64,000 nt of DNA, taken from the NCBI GenBank assembly GCA_944470555.2, contig OX104128.1:41461920-41525919 (forward strand). Direction: 5' to 3'. Each line of letters begins with the position of its first letter. The stretch's first letter is position 1. This stretch comes from Heterobilharzia americana. Taxonomy: Eukaryota; Platyhelminthes; Trematoda; Strigeidida; Schistosomatidae. The position numbers and the translations under genes are program-made. Below, piece after piece: positions 1 through 12,180 of this stretch. The notes below the pieces were generated by a model that was not told where the DNA came from, searched no databases, and worked only from the letters and a program-made list of their open reading frames with translations.

Positions 1-2
1 AA

Positions 3-195
3 CCCAGTGTCTCAATGGTTACATGCTTGACATGAAATTTGAAGGCATTGGATATCATGTGTGACGGAGTAACGGATGTGCATTGCTGAGTCCCATACTG
101 GAAAGAAACACCTGCTCAGTGTTTTGCGTTTTTCAGTGGTTTTCCATATGATGCCATTCCGTAATGAATTCCAACTTGAAAACCCTCGGTTTTCG
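3..195 (+). mobile_element. SINE-like repeat family B, degenerate
   Basis: This copy aligns by eye with other family B copies at 16111, 19918 and 45806. It has the order seen in the family: a tRNA-like start (CCAGTGTCTCAATGG, a weak A box), the segment around CCCATACTGG, then GAAACA and the tail ending TGAATTCCAACTTGAAA. The hammerhead core is broken because the CTGAGGA segment has lost bases. Box B is not recognisable. Confidence 0.6.
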
Positions 196-756
196 CTGAT
201 CTTAGAATTCACTCCCCATCATGTATAGCTGAAATATGGGACTGACTGATGTATTCAAAAACCATTTCACAACAAAATGACCTCAGTCCATAACACAGAA
301 ATATACTGCTATAAAACTAGACTAGGAAAGGGAATAATTAAATAGAGTGGAGATAATAAAATAAAGTGTTATATGCCCATTATCGCTGTGACACATTGAT
401 TCCTGACATCTCAGGTACTCTAGCTACGAGACCTGTGTGTTACATACACGACTGGGCTTGACAATTTGGTTAGTTTCATGGGGTTTCTTCCAGACTATAT
501 AAAACGCAATTTCTTTAGCAGTCGCAAAGTGAAAAAAAGCGTCATTCACCTCTATCTAGGTTTTCATAGCTCGTCTAGTTCACGTTAGTCTATGTTTATA
601 ATTAGCAACGAACCTACCACGTCCTAGAAGCTACTCACCTGAACAATTTACTTTCCTTAACATATTATTGTCGATTCTCCATGACTTTATGTTGTCATTC
701 CACCACATCCTTCCACACTAACTCATTTCTTAGTTGGAAGAAATCGATAAATCATT
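196..756. other. Unassigned AT-rich stretch
   Basis: I see no coding frame, tRNA-like box or repeat unit here. It separates a family B SINE from a Penelope-like fragment. Confidence 0.5.
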
Positions 757-1720
757 TTACTGAATAAGCCTTAGCGCAACAGCATGGTATATACTTTCTA
801 CTACGTATTTTAAGCATCTCCTAGTAGGGAAACAATAGTAACTGCATGCACAAAACAGTCTTAGTTGTGTTGTCTTCTTTGAGCTGGGTGGCTGTTTAAT
901 CGTGGAGTTTTCATAGCCTTTGTAGACGACATCATCAGCACTAACTTCAGTATGAAGTGAGCTGTCAGTATTTCCCCGTGAGTGATTTAGTAGCTTGCCC
1001 TGGCCAACTGGCTTGTGATTGGTTGTATCCTTTGATGGCTGTGTCATTGACTGCATAGATTTTCTTGTTGGCAGTTCCTCTGCTTAACCTCTGACCCTTT
1101 TGTTGCTTATAGTTTTTCTTATTGGTTGATAGATTGCGTCTATATCTATACATCTGTTGAATGCTGACTTACCAGAAGGCTAAGCTTCAAGGAATTCTCT
1201 GATATTCTTTGTATTCCCTACGTCTAAAATTTCCATACTATCAAAATTTAATTCATGTCCATAGTTATCCTCGTGCACTGAAATGAGCAATGCAATTTCA
1301 TGACGTTTACTAGCCAGTTTGTATTCACGTATACGAAAGTCAAGAGGGTGACCGCTTTGTCCAATGCAGTGTAGACCACAATTATTGCAGTTGATCTTGT
1401 AAATGGTATTCGGTTTGTCTTCTTTAGCTGTTGCGTACTTTGGTCTACATCATATGGTTTTAAGGGAATTGGTTAGTTTTTAAGCTACACCAATTCCAAA
1501 AGGTCTCAGTAATCTTGTCATGATCTCTGATATATTCTTTATATACGGTAGGATGATCTGTTTGTTGATTTCTGTGGATTACCTGTAATCGATGATGCAC
1601 GAGATAGACATCTTCTGATAAAGTCTCAGGGGTAGCCATTCTTCTTTGGAATAGACATCAAGTAATTTCTTTCATTTCCCCGTGAAGTTGTTTTACTTTA
1701 GCGTGTTCTCGCTCTTCTGA
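757..1720 (-). mobile_element. Penelope-like element, 3' part with GIY-YIG region
   Basis: Read on the minus strand this is the C-terminal part of a Penelope-like retroelement. Near 1510-1480 the frame gives LLRPFGIGVA, a block that precedes the endonuclease in this family. From about 1441 to 1180 the frame reads KEDKPNTIYKINCNNC, then CIGQSGHPL, then HEDNYGHELNF, ending IREFLEA and a stop. The cysteine pair and the Y..C/YIG spacing are those of the GIY-YIG endonuclease of Penelope-like elements; the YIG tyrosine is C here. Further 3' sequence to about 760 matches the copy at 46155. Frameshifts and stops make it a pseudogene. Confidence 0.75.
1180..1441 (-). pseudogene. GIY-YIG endonuclease remnant of Penelope-like element
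   Basis: One open stretch of about 86 codons ends at a TAG at 1182-1180. It contains the NCNNC cysteine motif, a CIGQ in place of YIGQ, and a glutamate in FRIREYK where active relatives carry an R..EH motif; the copy at 46155 has RRLNEH. The family nicks target DNA for retrotransposition. The changed YIG tyrosine and the lost histidine suggest an inactive enzyme. Confidence 0.7.
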
Positions 1721-1846
1721 ATAGAGTCTGAGTTATCGTTTGCACAATTACTTCTAGCCAGATACATACTCCATCAGATTGTGCAATGCATCATACCGAC
1801 TAGATTAGTAATTGTTCTTTTCCGTATGAAAGTGCTCGAATGACTC

Positions 1847-1970
1847 TAAAGGCCACTCTAATAACAATTGAAATAGCCAATTAGACTTCTTCATTGTACG
1901 GAAATCTGCCCTTCCAGCCGAAATAAAGAAATCTAATTGGGTGTTTCAACCGTTGCTAGGGTGGCCTTTA
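1847..1970. mobile_element. Short inverted-repeat element (MITE-like), copy 1
   Basis: The ends are inverted repeats of about 40 bases: TAAAGGCCACTCTAATAAC at the left and the complement of TAAAGGCCACCCTAGCAAC at the right, both running into a CCAATTAGA block. The element is 124 bases with no coding capacity. Four further copies occur at 2081, 20743, 56073 and 63819. Confidence 0.7.
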
Positions 1971-2080
1971 AAGTAACTTCTCTAACTGGTTACTTCAACA
2001 GTGTTAAGCTGGCCTTTAGAGTCACTCATGTTTCATTTGTACCAGTTTTGAATCAAATTAGGTGTTTGAAAGAGTGACCT
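1971..2080. mobile_element. Partial inverted-repeat element
   Basis: A right end (GTTACTTCAACAGTGTTAAG followed by CTGGCCTTTA near 2012-2022) lies between two complete copies. A left end that would pair with it is missing. The three lie almost head to tail, so this is a small cluster of one family. Confidence 0.45.
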
Positions 2081-2202
2081 TAAAGGCAATCCTAACAACT
2101 GAAGTAACCATTCAGGTTCCGCTGTTTTAGCTGGGAAGGTAATTTTTCCATAAAATGCAGGACCCTGATTGGTTGCTTCACCATTTGTTAGGGTGGCCTT
2201 TA
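2081..2202. mobile_element. Short inverted-repeat element (MITE-like), copy 2
   Basis: The left end TAAAGGCAATCCTAACAAC pairs with the right end GTTAGGGTGGCCTTTA. About 11 bases beyond the right end is TTTACAAAACATGCAA at 2213-2228, which also follows the copy at 63819, so the mobile unit may extend that far. Confidence 0.65.
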
Positions 2203-2230
2203 CAGTCCCTCCTTTACAAAACATGCAATC

Positions 2231-3654
2231 TCACCATAAATTTCTGTGACAACGAAAATGTACAAATCACATCATGTGATGCGCTTGACACTACATTTGG
2301 TGTATGACGGTTGATATTTGTACGTTTGATTTCAACAATTCAGTTCCCTAAGTTGAATCCATCCAGGTTCACTACTGCTAACCTCTGCCCAGAATGATTG
2401 AAACGACAGTCATTTAATTATATCACCTTGACTTGATTAGCGAGCACTGGCTTAGAACTACTTATGTCATTTAATAATACATTATGTGTGTGAAACTTTA
2501 GAGGCCATGGTAATATGAAACTAAAAGTTATGTTCTTCCTGGGATGTTTTAAATTTGCAAGTTTATGTTAGTGAGACGTGTAAATACTCAGTTCACATCT
2601 TCGTTTACAAAACAGAACATTAACTAATCATCAGTCTTTTATTTTAATGGTTTTTCTGTTCAACCAGAAAAAGTACATCAGTTCTGATACCAGTTAAAAA
2701 AATATATATTCAAAGGGTTATGTTCTCATTGGGTAGGTGTTTAGCTCTTGGGAATATTCGAATGTATACATGTATGTATTTATAAAAGCTAATTGTTTCT
2801 AACACTTGATTCCCAACCAAGGAGTCACGGGTTAGTATCCTGCTCCATTTGCCAACATCCAGGCTAACAGGTAGTATCACTAACCATCATACACTAGATG
2901 TGGTTCGTTGGTTACTACACAAATGTCCACGAGGTTGTCAGTTAGATTTCAATATGATATACTGAAATCGGATAGAATACCCTTTTTAACTGAATCGAAA
3001 ATGCATTTTTGTCAAAGTCTGGCATACACTTGACATTTTATTGAATATTTTACATGCATAAAAAATTGGGTCACATGAAGTCTCCTGACGATTAACAGTT
3101 GAACCTTGTATCGGAGTTAATCAAAACTCACTGCTTTGTGTATACTTATCGATTGTTTTTGTATTACCTGCATGTGTAGATGATGAAAATTAAGAAATAT
3201 TTCTTAGCATAGGATGATTTCATTTCAATGATAAATAATGAAGAAGAAAAAGAAAGTAATAATACTGATATGCTTGTCTCCAAAATTCAGTTTATTTTCT
3301 TAAAACGTCATCATATGTATATATATGGATATAACGCATGTCTTCACATACTCTGATAGTCCTCATCTATGTACATACAAACGCTACACTTCAGTGATTC
3401 CCTTAGTAATGCTCATGTCAATCAACTTTATTTCTTCTCTTTTACTTATACCTTACACATAGAAGTTACTAACTTATCAGTGAGTATTTCTTGATTAAAA
3501 ATTTAAGCTAGAAAATAAAACTATTTTTCACTATTACATTTATTACCATATTAAATGGCATGAAAAGACAGAAAATCAGAGGAGAAATGGATAAAGGTTG
3601 TGGATACCTAGTCACCGTTTGACTCGTTGCATAATGTTAACTGTTATAGGTTCA
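2231..3654. other. Unassigned stretch
   Basis: About 1.4 kb with no protein-like frame and no repeat that I could match elsewhere in the window. It is AT-rich with short TATA runs near 3316. Confidence 0.5.
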
Positions 3655-4160
3655 TTCGCTTGGTTGTGGCTAGCAGAGGAAACCAGGACGCGCGTGAAAG
3701 ACGTCATCCAATAATGCCACGCTTTAGTCTGGTCATTCCGAGCCTTTTCCTAGCAGAATCTATATCATTAAAATTTATTAATGTGCTAGTAATTCTTCGT
3801 TGTTTTGCCAGATCGAATTGTTCGACCTCTATTGGGAGATAGGTTCCTATGGGGATGTCTCGATATAACCTGAATATTAATTAGGATAATTCACTGGGAT
3901 GCAGGTACATCCAGTTGATGAGTTTCAAATAGGAGGAACCATGCGTCCTGGATTCCTCTGTTAACCACAACCAAGTGAATTGTCATAACTAATATTCAGA
4001 TTATATTGAGGCATCTCCATAAGAACCCATCTCCCAATGGAGGTCAAACAATTCGATCTTGCAAAACAGCGAAGAATTACTAGCACATTAATAAGCTGTA
4101 ATGATGATGGTTCTGCTAGAAAAAGGCTCGGAATGGCCAGACTAAAACCTGGCACTACTC
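3655..4160. repeat. Palindrome built from family A repeat, hammerhead at its centre
   Basis: Bases 3714-3896 are repeated in inverted orientation at 3966-4158 with roughly 85-90 percent identity by eye. Both arms share CAGATCGAATTGTT-like and CTGAATATTA blocks. The centre (about 3901-3960) is the family A hammerhead. The left outer flank 3655-3690 holds, on the minus strand, the 3' half of another hammerhead (CGCGCGTCCTGG). A transcript could fold into a long hairpin with the ribozyme at its tip. Confidence 0.75.
3901..3960 (+). ncRNA. Degenerate Sm-alpha-type hammerhead ribozyme
   Basis: Stem I is intact: ATCCAG pairs with CTGGAT. The core reads TTGATGAG instead of CTGATGAG, so C3 is changed, and GAAC replaces GAAA. 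The cleavage triplet GTC in GCGTC is kept. It is recognisable but probably inactive. Confidence 0.65.
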
Positions 4161-4739
4161 CATGAAGTCTTCCACTGATAATCTCACTCACGTAAGGTAA
4201 TGTCAACTTCCCGTTGCACTCTGAGTGACAACACAAATAAGCGGTTAGAGACTCTAAATGGTATAGCTCAGAATCGATGTCAGCGTCACTGAGATATTCA
4301 CACATTATCTCAATCGTTATACTGAGTTCTGTATTTTCTTACTCCTCCTTCCTCTTTCACTACTTTCTAGTGCTTTTCATCTGTTCTTCCTTATTTTTTC
4401 AACTTTCATCTTATTGTTTTGTTAATTGAGGTGCTACTATGAAGTGTGTTAACTTGGATTGTTGCGCAGTAATACCAGGCCCTATGCTGATGTTGTGTTT
4501 ATGTGTCTGTCTCTCTGTCTAGCATTCTATCACATCATGACAGATGTTTGTTGAAAAGTGTTGAAAAGAAAGTAATACACAGTTATTTCTTTTTCAGTAA
4601 GAGCGATTAAGAAAGTCAACAAAAAGAACTGAAAAACGAAGCATTTTGGTGCCATCACAATAAGATGATCTCTAGCTACTTAATAAACTATGCAATCGGT
4701 GTTATCAAACACAATCCCAGTTTCAATGTATTCTTCTTT
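4161..4739. other. Unassigned stretch
   Basis: No supported gene. The minus-strand frame that ends near 4305 mostly reads through the right arm of the palindrome and is not a gene. Confidence 0.5.
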
Positions 4740-4830
4740 TCCGACTGATATCAGTTGGAGAATTATTGGAAGCTAAAAACTTCTGGACAGCTGTTTCGTT
4801 CTTACCCAGCTCTCCTCATCAGTGGTCGCC
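4740..4830 (-). mobile_element. SINE family B fragment with hammerhead
   Basis: The minus strand shows the family B order from the hammerhead to the GATATCAGTC tail. The tRNA-like head is missing. The hammerhead at 4825-4780 keeps GAAA and the cleavage site CTGTC with the palindromic stem III ACAGCTGT, but C3 is A and stem II does not form. Confidence 0.6.
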
Positions 4831-5093
4831 CATACTTGCTATATCGCGAATCGAGATGTGTGGAGAAATATGAATCACTGGACTCCAGTCTGTAGGCTGA
4901 ATTGTAATGTCCTGAACACCAGACTTGGGTTTCAAAAACAGGATCCTTTGCAGCGTGTTGCCTGCACGCTGCTTGGTAGTCCCGTAATAGGATAAAACAA
5001 CTTTCAAACGCTCTTCAACACATACTTACCCGAATAAAATAGGAGGAACAGCTGTACAATTGCTCATGAGACTGTCTCATATATACTTACTTT

Positions 5094-5445
5094 GGGTACA
5101 GATGATTTTACGAGTTACCTACTCAGTGCTCTACTAACTAAGCTACAAAACCCAGCTGCTGTCCAGGTCTCACTTTCACTTCATTCACCAAGGGCTCTGC
5201 CACCACCTAATGACATTGGAGGAAGAACCTTGATGATTGAAATGAAGTTAAGATCTCATCAGTAGCCAGGTTTCGTAACTTAGTTGCTAGAGCATTGGAT
5301 GAGTAACCGGAGACCGCTGGTTCAAATCCTGTCACGACCCAGACACTCATCTCACTTTCGATCACCACCCAGTGTCAATAACACAAGTTTCTTAAGATAC
5401 AGCTATCTCGAGCAGTCAAGTTGATAAAAAAGTAGTTATTCATAT
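5094..5445. mobile_element. SINE family D head-to-head pair
   Basis: The left copy is on the minus strand: TGTAGCTTAGTTAGTAGAGC (A box) near 5160-5135. The right copy is on the plus strand: GTAACTTAGTTGCTAGAGC near 5275 and box B CTGGTTCAAATCC near 5318. The tail CACCACCCAGTGTCAATA follows. The spacer holds CACTTCATTCACCAAGGG, matching the spacers at 34456 and 44429. Two divergent polymerase III type promoters are implied. Confidence 0.65.
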
Positions 5446-6060
5446 TTAACCTTTTATATGATACAGCTTTCTGATTGGCATTAAAAGTAATAACTAAGTT
5501 TAGGCAGTTTGTAACTTTGACAACAAATTATTACACAAAAGTAAATGAAGCTATTTGTTCCCTATACTTTTAGGCCAGTTAGTCGTTTAGTAACTTTTAG
5601 ATGATCAATTTGTAAATGATTTACACATTGATTATGGCGCAGGAAATGAACTTGCTTTGACTATGAATATTGTCATTTATCTGGTTACTTATTTTGTAAA
5701 ATCTTATTGATTTTATTTGATTACCCATGTAAAAGGTATGTCAGTTCTAAATGAGGCACTAAATATCACAATGTATACTAAACCAGCCAGCAATTTTGTG
5801 CACATTTTAGTCAATGCTTGTTAAGCAAAAATTAACTTCTGAGAAAAAGAAAGTGATTTTCTTTCTATATAATCTTGTTTTAGCAGGCTAACAGGATGTT
5901 TGGGAACTCAACTGAAAAATGTAACTGTCACTTAGAACTTAAGACTCTAATCTATTAGGTGTAAGAGTCATTACAACTAATGGTCTAAACAGTCAATATT
6001 TTGGTTGTAATTTACGGCTAAAAGCTAATTTATAGAATCATCATATGAGAGTCAAACTAA
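5446..6060. other. Unassigned stretch
   Basis: AT-rich sequence with no frame, tRNA-like box or matching repeat. Confidence 0.5.
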
Positions 6061-6725
6061 TAGTTAGTTGAAAGCAAACGGCCAGAAGCTGCGATTGGAT
6101 TTACGGTTCGTACTTAGTGTCACTTGTCAGCATAGCATATCTGCAGTCTCGAAGGAACTGATATCTCCTCTGATGTTCAAACTCACTTCATCCATTGTTG
6201 CGGTCAGCAGCGTTACCACTAAGCTATTTGAGCCACTACTGACCTCCTGTAGAACTGGGTTAGATATATTGATTGGTGATTGAAGAGAAACCAATTTTAC
6301 GTCATCTGATCCTGAGGGCTGACCGAAGTTTAGAGGTCAGTCCAGTCCTACAGGGGGTTAATCGAGGCTTGAATAGCCCAGTGACGATTGGGTAACCCGG
6401 GTTTTACTCTCAAACGAGTTGCAAGTTCCTTTGAGACTGCATATACACCTTGCGTATCAGTGCAAACAAGCATGAAACGTAGGTCAAGCAGGGCTTCTTA
6501 CCTATTGCCTCCGGCTAATTGACCATCGTCACAGTGTATCACGATGGTAAGCCCTCTAGCTTATAGGTCACATTGCTATATGTCCAATAGAATTCGATCA
6601 GCACTTAAGACTAAACAACATAAAACTGATTGTTTTCCAGTGACCAGTCAGTGCAGTGATAAACTGTGCCCAAAGAAATTCCTTTATTATGAGCTAACCA
6701 TAGATTTTAAATCCTTCAATTATCA
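6061..6725. mobile_element. SINE family C head-to-head pair
   Basis: Bases 6061-6250 carry a family C copy on the minus strand and 6370-6725 a copy on the plus strand. The right copy shows TGAAACGTAGGTCAAGCAGG, then the family tail with AATAGAATTCGATCAGCAC. The spacer (CTGTAGAACTGGGTTAGATA and the following ATTGATTGGTGA) recurs at 39800, so the pair is likely one mobile unit. The hammerhead-like core is degenerate in both. Confidence 0.65.
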
Positions 6726-7401
6726 AAATATCTGATTGTGACAAGAGACCAGTAGCAGCGTACCTTTCATTCATTGGACATCCTGTTGAAATACCCTGAG
6801 ACACTATAATCTAGTCCGGAGGAGAATCTTTTAGCTCATTCCATTAATTCAAACTAGGCGGAAAAACCAGATTTTCTAATTAATACCACTTTTTACAGCA
6901 GACAATTAAACTGACCACAGCATAAAAGAAAATCAACAACGATGTCTGAAACAAAGGCTCGAGAGATATCTGTCAGGTCTCCTCAGAATGAAATTCATAT
7001 CTGAAGTCAGTAGCTAGTAGCTACGAGCAGCGTAGATGGAAGTTACCTCAAGGCAATCCCAAGTAACTCTCCATCTTTCTCTCCCTCTAGTTATATGTAC
7101 CTGCTCAAACAGACTGACCACACATCATATCCCTAAGATACAAACAGTTCACATTACACAGGTTTTACATTGTTATGCTTATCAAAACCAATAGCGGCAG
7201 TTCGAGCAGTATTTTAGTAATTGAAAAGGCATGAAAGTTATATTTGTCAAAATTATTTAAGTATTTTCCGCTATATACAGTTCACCGCATCTGTCCAATC
7301 TTACTCAGAATATATCCCATTGCTTTGGTAATAGTAGTGCAAGTAATAGTAGCAGTAATAGTGGTAGTATTGAGGGTATTATTATTATTGTCAGCAGTCG
7401 T
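6726..7401. other. Unassigned stretch
   Basis: No coding frame or matched repeat until the irregular AGT-rich lead-in to the microsatellite begins near 7330. Confidence 0.5.
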
Positions 7402-8299
<898 letters not shown>

Positions 8300-8710
8300 G
8301 GTGTATGGTTGGAGAATTTCAAGATGTTAATTGGTTGGAAACAATCGTTAGAAGACTCTGCCTGACCTAAGTTTCATTCTTGTTGGACCTAGTCAGCAAG
8401 GCGTATCAGCAACCTAGAAGGAAGTGAGTCCCACCTGAGGTCATAACACACGTCACTGTGGCTGAAACACTGAACGATACAGGGCATAAGTTCCATCGAG
8501 GCTACAGATACACCTTACTGATGAGTGCCAACAGGCAAAAAAACCTACGTCCAAAGCCTTCTCGCAATTACCTTCAACTAACTGACATTCATCAAAGTAC
8601 AACACGATGTTGAGCCACTTTGCAAAATGATCAGTAGAAATCAGTCAGCACTCAGGGCTAGACAAAATGAGATTGGTTACTCTACAATGTATGTAACATC
8701 ATGATGTAAT
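8300..8710. mobile_element. SINE family C head-to-head pair
   Basis: The minus-strand copy (8440-8300) shows GGTTGCTGATACGCCTTGCT followed by GACTAGGTCC. The plus copy begins near 8441 and shows ACCTTACTGATGAGTGCC, then the tail TGAGCCACTTTGCAAAATG. In the plus copy CTGATGA is intact but GAAA is replaced by an A run, so the ribozyme-like core is broken. Confidence 0.6.
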
Positions 8711-9147
8711 CAGTTCTTGGTTCATGTCTTTCATTCCTATTCTCTAAAGGCCTTAACTAAAGTCGCATTAACTTTGCACAAAATAACCCCTACTGATTTA
8801 TTTCTCCCAACCAGTGTTCCTCCACACCTAACCACTCAACTAAGATTTCCCATTGCAAAAGTAAGTGGCCATGTTTGGTCATCGATTAGAATAGGTCAGT
8901 GTGACACTGACCAGTCTCTATTCACCAGCCGGTATGTCTTACCCAATCCAACAGAAGGTCTATGCTTGTTCAAATAGTTAAGGCGTACGTCTGAAGTTGC
9001 AGCATTGGACTTTATTAGTTCTAACTTTTGAAGGAAAATTAGTTCCTTCAGAGTGGCAGACACATTTAAATGAAGAGTGTTTACAATTAGGGAAGACTGA
9101 GTAAATTAAGCTTTCTTGAGGTTTGCTTTCAACCGCCTAGATCTTGA
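8711..9147. other. Unassigned stretch
   Basis: An 86-codon open frame at 8717-8977 starts at ATG-less sequence context typical of chance frames and resembles nothing I know. It ends at the left border of the inverted duplication. Confidence 0.4.
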
Positions 9148-12094
9148 CTGGTACTACGACAAGTTTTCAAATACATCTTGCTAAGTACTTCAAACAGTTG
9201 TGAAATTTGTGTCCACAGTTTTCTACTGAATAAAATTATACCTATTGCGACTCAAAAGTCTGATGGATTATACTTTGGTATCGAAAGCTACGATATTATT
9301 ATTAGTTGTCCCTTGGGTTCCTAGTGGAATATAGGGCTTCAATAGCAAGTCACTACTTGACTCCGTTCTCTGCAGTCTTCTCAACCTCGCTCCACCACTG
9401 CCCACGAGCTTTCATTTCTTCTTCACACCATCTCCTCCATGTCATCCTCGCCTCGGACGTCCAGCTCACCGTTTCCCCTTTGAGTTCCACTCGATGGCTT
9501 GGCGCGTGATGTCTCCGAATCACTTCCTCAGTGTATGTCTAATCCAATCCATCTCCACTTTCTTCTGCATATTTGTCGGACGACGATTTCTTGGTTGGTT
9601 CGTTGCCTGCCTGCCAGCCAGCCAACCAGCCACAGTTCATCCTTGCTTATTCTGATTATTCTCGCCATCTGATCTTCAGCATCGAGTGAGCGTTGACGGC
9701 AGATGTCGATGAATATCTGTACTTCGTTGGAAATGCTTTGCGTCACGCGCAAAATTTCCAAACCATATTGAAGCACTGATTTGACTGACACTGGTGTTGA
9801 AAATCCGGATCTTGTTCATGCTTTGTGCTGAGTGGAGTGGAGTGGAGTGCAGTGGATCTCCACACTGGTTTCAGATTAATGAAGGCCTGTATTGCTGTCT
9901 TTCCGATACTGGCTGCCTTGACACCCTCATCTGTGATGCCACTGCCGCCTGTAGTTGGAATGATGCTGCCTTGCCTAGTTAGGTGGAAGAGACTACGTCC
10001 GTTGGGTTTCCCCGTTGATGGTGATTGGTGCTTGTTGTTGATGTTGTTGTTGTTGGTTGGTTGGATATCTTCATCACCTCCGTCTCCTCTATGTTCACTT
10101 GAGGTCCCGTTTTCACTGCACTGCACTGCCTCTTCTGTCAACTTGTTCATTTTTACCTGCAGATCTTCAAGTTTATGTGACATCAGACATAATTCATGAT
10201 CGGCGAAATCCAAACTTCTAGCCTCCTCTCATCAGTCAGACAGCGTATGCTCCTCTTCTTGCTCCTCACGCTTTTCTGCATGATACAGTCTAGTCCAGTC
10301 GACCACAATCAGGGTGATGATCAGTGAAAGTAGGTGGCAACATTGTCTTACTCCTTCCTGTGTCCCCCACTTCAAAGGCATAACTGAGCTCTCCATTGTG
10401 AATCACTCGGCATGCAGCATGCAGCCGCTGTTGAATGAGGTTGATAAAGGTTTGTGGTACTCCATAGTGTTGAACCAACTGACAAATCACTTCTCGGTCG
10501 ACGCTGTCGAATGCCGGCCTTTTCAAAGTCGGTGAAGTTGAGGTGAAGCCCTAGTTGACTGGTATTCCATACTCTGATCTATGATGATGCGTAGCGTAAC
10601 GTTGCAATTTGATTCGCGCACGACTTTCTCCTACGAAATCCAGCCAGCCAGTTCCAGTCGTAATCCAGTTGAATGCAGAGCATTTTTGTGTCCCTCCAGG
10701 ATTATGTGGCTAAATATTTTGCTTGCTCTGGGTAGACAACAGCATTATTCCACATCAGTTCTCCCAAAAACTTACGTCGCCCACACTTCTTTCGAGGTTT
10801 GGAAAGGTAGCCCATCTTCCAATCTGTAGGCAGGTACCTCCCATCCCTTCATTTCACACCTTCTACAATAGTCGTGTGGTGTGAGTATGTCCGCTGTTGT
10901 CTCTGCCTCTGTTCTCAGTGCTTCTGGTGGAATTCCATCTGGTCCTGATGCTCACCCGAATTTCAACAACTTCATGGCGTTCAAAACTTCACTTCTGCTT
11001 TTGTCGGAGGGCTTGTGTTCACTGGTAATTCTGTGGCTGGACAGCTGGTGGTATTTCTGGACGAGTTGCTGGTGGTGGTTGTGGTGGTCGATTCAAGAGT
11101 TTTTCGAAGTGGTCAGCACATCGTTTCCTTTGTTTCTCATCTCTGTTCGGTTTCAACTAGCTCTCCTTCACTATCTCTCATCAGTTTCATCTGCCTTGAT
11201 CTCTTCCTTACCAAATAGTAACCTGATTGTTTGATATCATGTTGTCAGATCACTGTCTCTCCTACGTGCGGCCAGTCTGTTCTGCTTCATTTGTCAGTGT
11301 GTCGTAGAAGTGTCTTTTGTCTTTGGCACACTGCTCCTCACTTCTTTCTTCAGTGTAGTGTTTTATAGGCTGTGTTCACTTCCTCTTTTCTTTGGTCATC
11401 CCCACACTGCACTGCACTGCACTCCACTACAATACACTGGTTCATCTTCTGATTCACCACATTCCTCTCCCTCCTCTATCACCTTCCATGCATCCGTGCA
11501 GATCCATTACTAGTCTTGCTTCTTCTTCTTCTTTCCTAACATGATTATGCAGGTTTCCTTAGGGATGTTGCTCAGTGTCTCCCATTTACGCCTCATAGCT
11601 GATGTGAAGATGTCCTCCGTAGTTCCCTCCTTCAGTTCAGTTCCTGTTCTCGGTGTTCAACTTCAACTGACGTCTATCATCATCATTAATTTATGTGAAG
11701 GCTTTCAACTTGATTTTGAATACAGGTTCCTTGCACTGGATAGTGGTGTGAGTGGTGTGAACACACATATGCTCCACTTCTTCATCTCATCTGATCTCGT
11801 ATCCAATAGGCTGACTGCGTCTCCACATTCTTCACATTCAGATCAAGTCGATCCGATTTTTGGTGTAGTGTCTCTGGTGTCTGGTGAAATCAAATCCATG
11901 TCTCTGCCTTGTGAATATCCTTGTGTTTGTACACACTGCCTCGCCTCGCCTCGCCTCATCTCCGATCACCAAATCGTTGAATGAACAGAAGTTTGCAAAC
12001 AGTTCTCCATTCTCATTCATCATTTCATCCAGGGCTCTCCAAGCATGATAGTTGAATTCTCTTCCTGTGTTGTCTGCTCCCACTTTGGCATTCA

Positions 12095-12160
12095 TGTCAC
12101 ACCACTCATTAGAATGGATTTGATGTCGTCAACTGGAATGAGGTCTTATCCATTCCATTC
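12095..12160. other. Unresolved join within element
   Basis: Between the two endonuclease blocks of copy 1 the frame is lost; (CAGTC)n near 12160-12180 is the likely cause. Confidence 0.3.
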
Positions 12161-12180
12161 CAGTCCAGTCCAGTCCAGTG
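12160..12180 (+). repeat. (CAGTC)4 microsatellite inside RTE-like element
   Basis: Four near-perfect CAGTC units interrupt the endonuclease region. The unit is not a multiple of three, so gain or loss of a unit shifts the frame. The same array is seen inverted at 29815-29835. Confidence 0.8.

Noticed and set aside
3961..4305. A 114-codon minus-strand open frame
   Set aside because: Most of it lies in the right arm of the palindrome, and the left arm gives a very similar peptide on the plus strand. It is repeat sequence.
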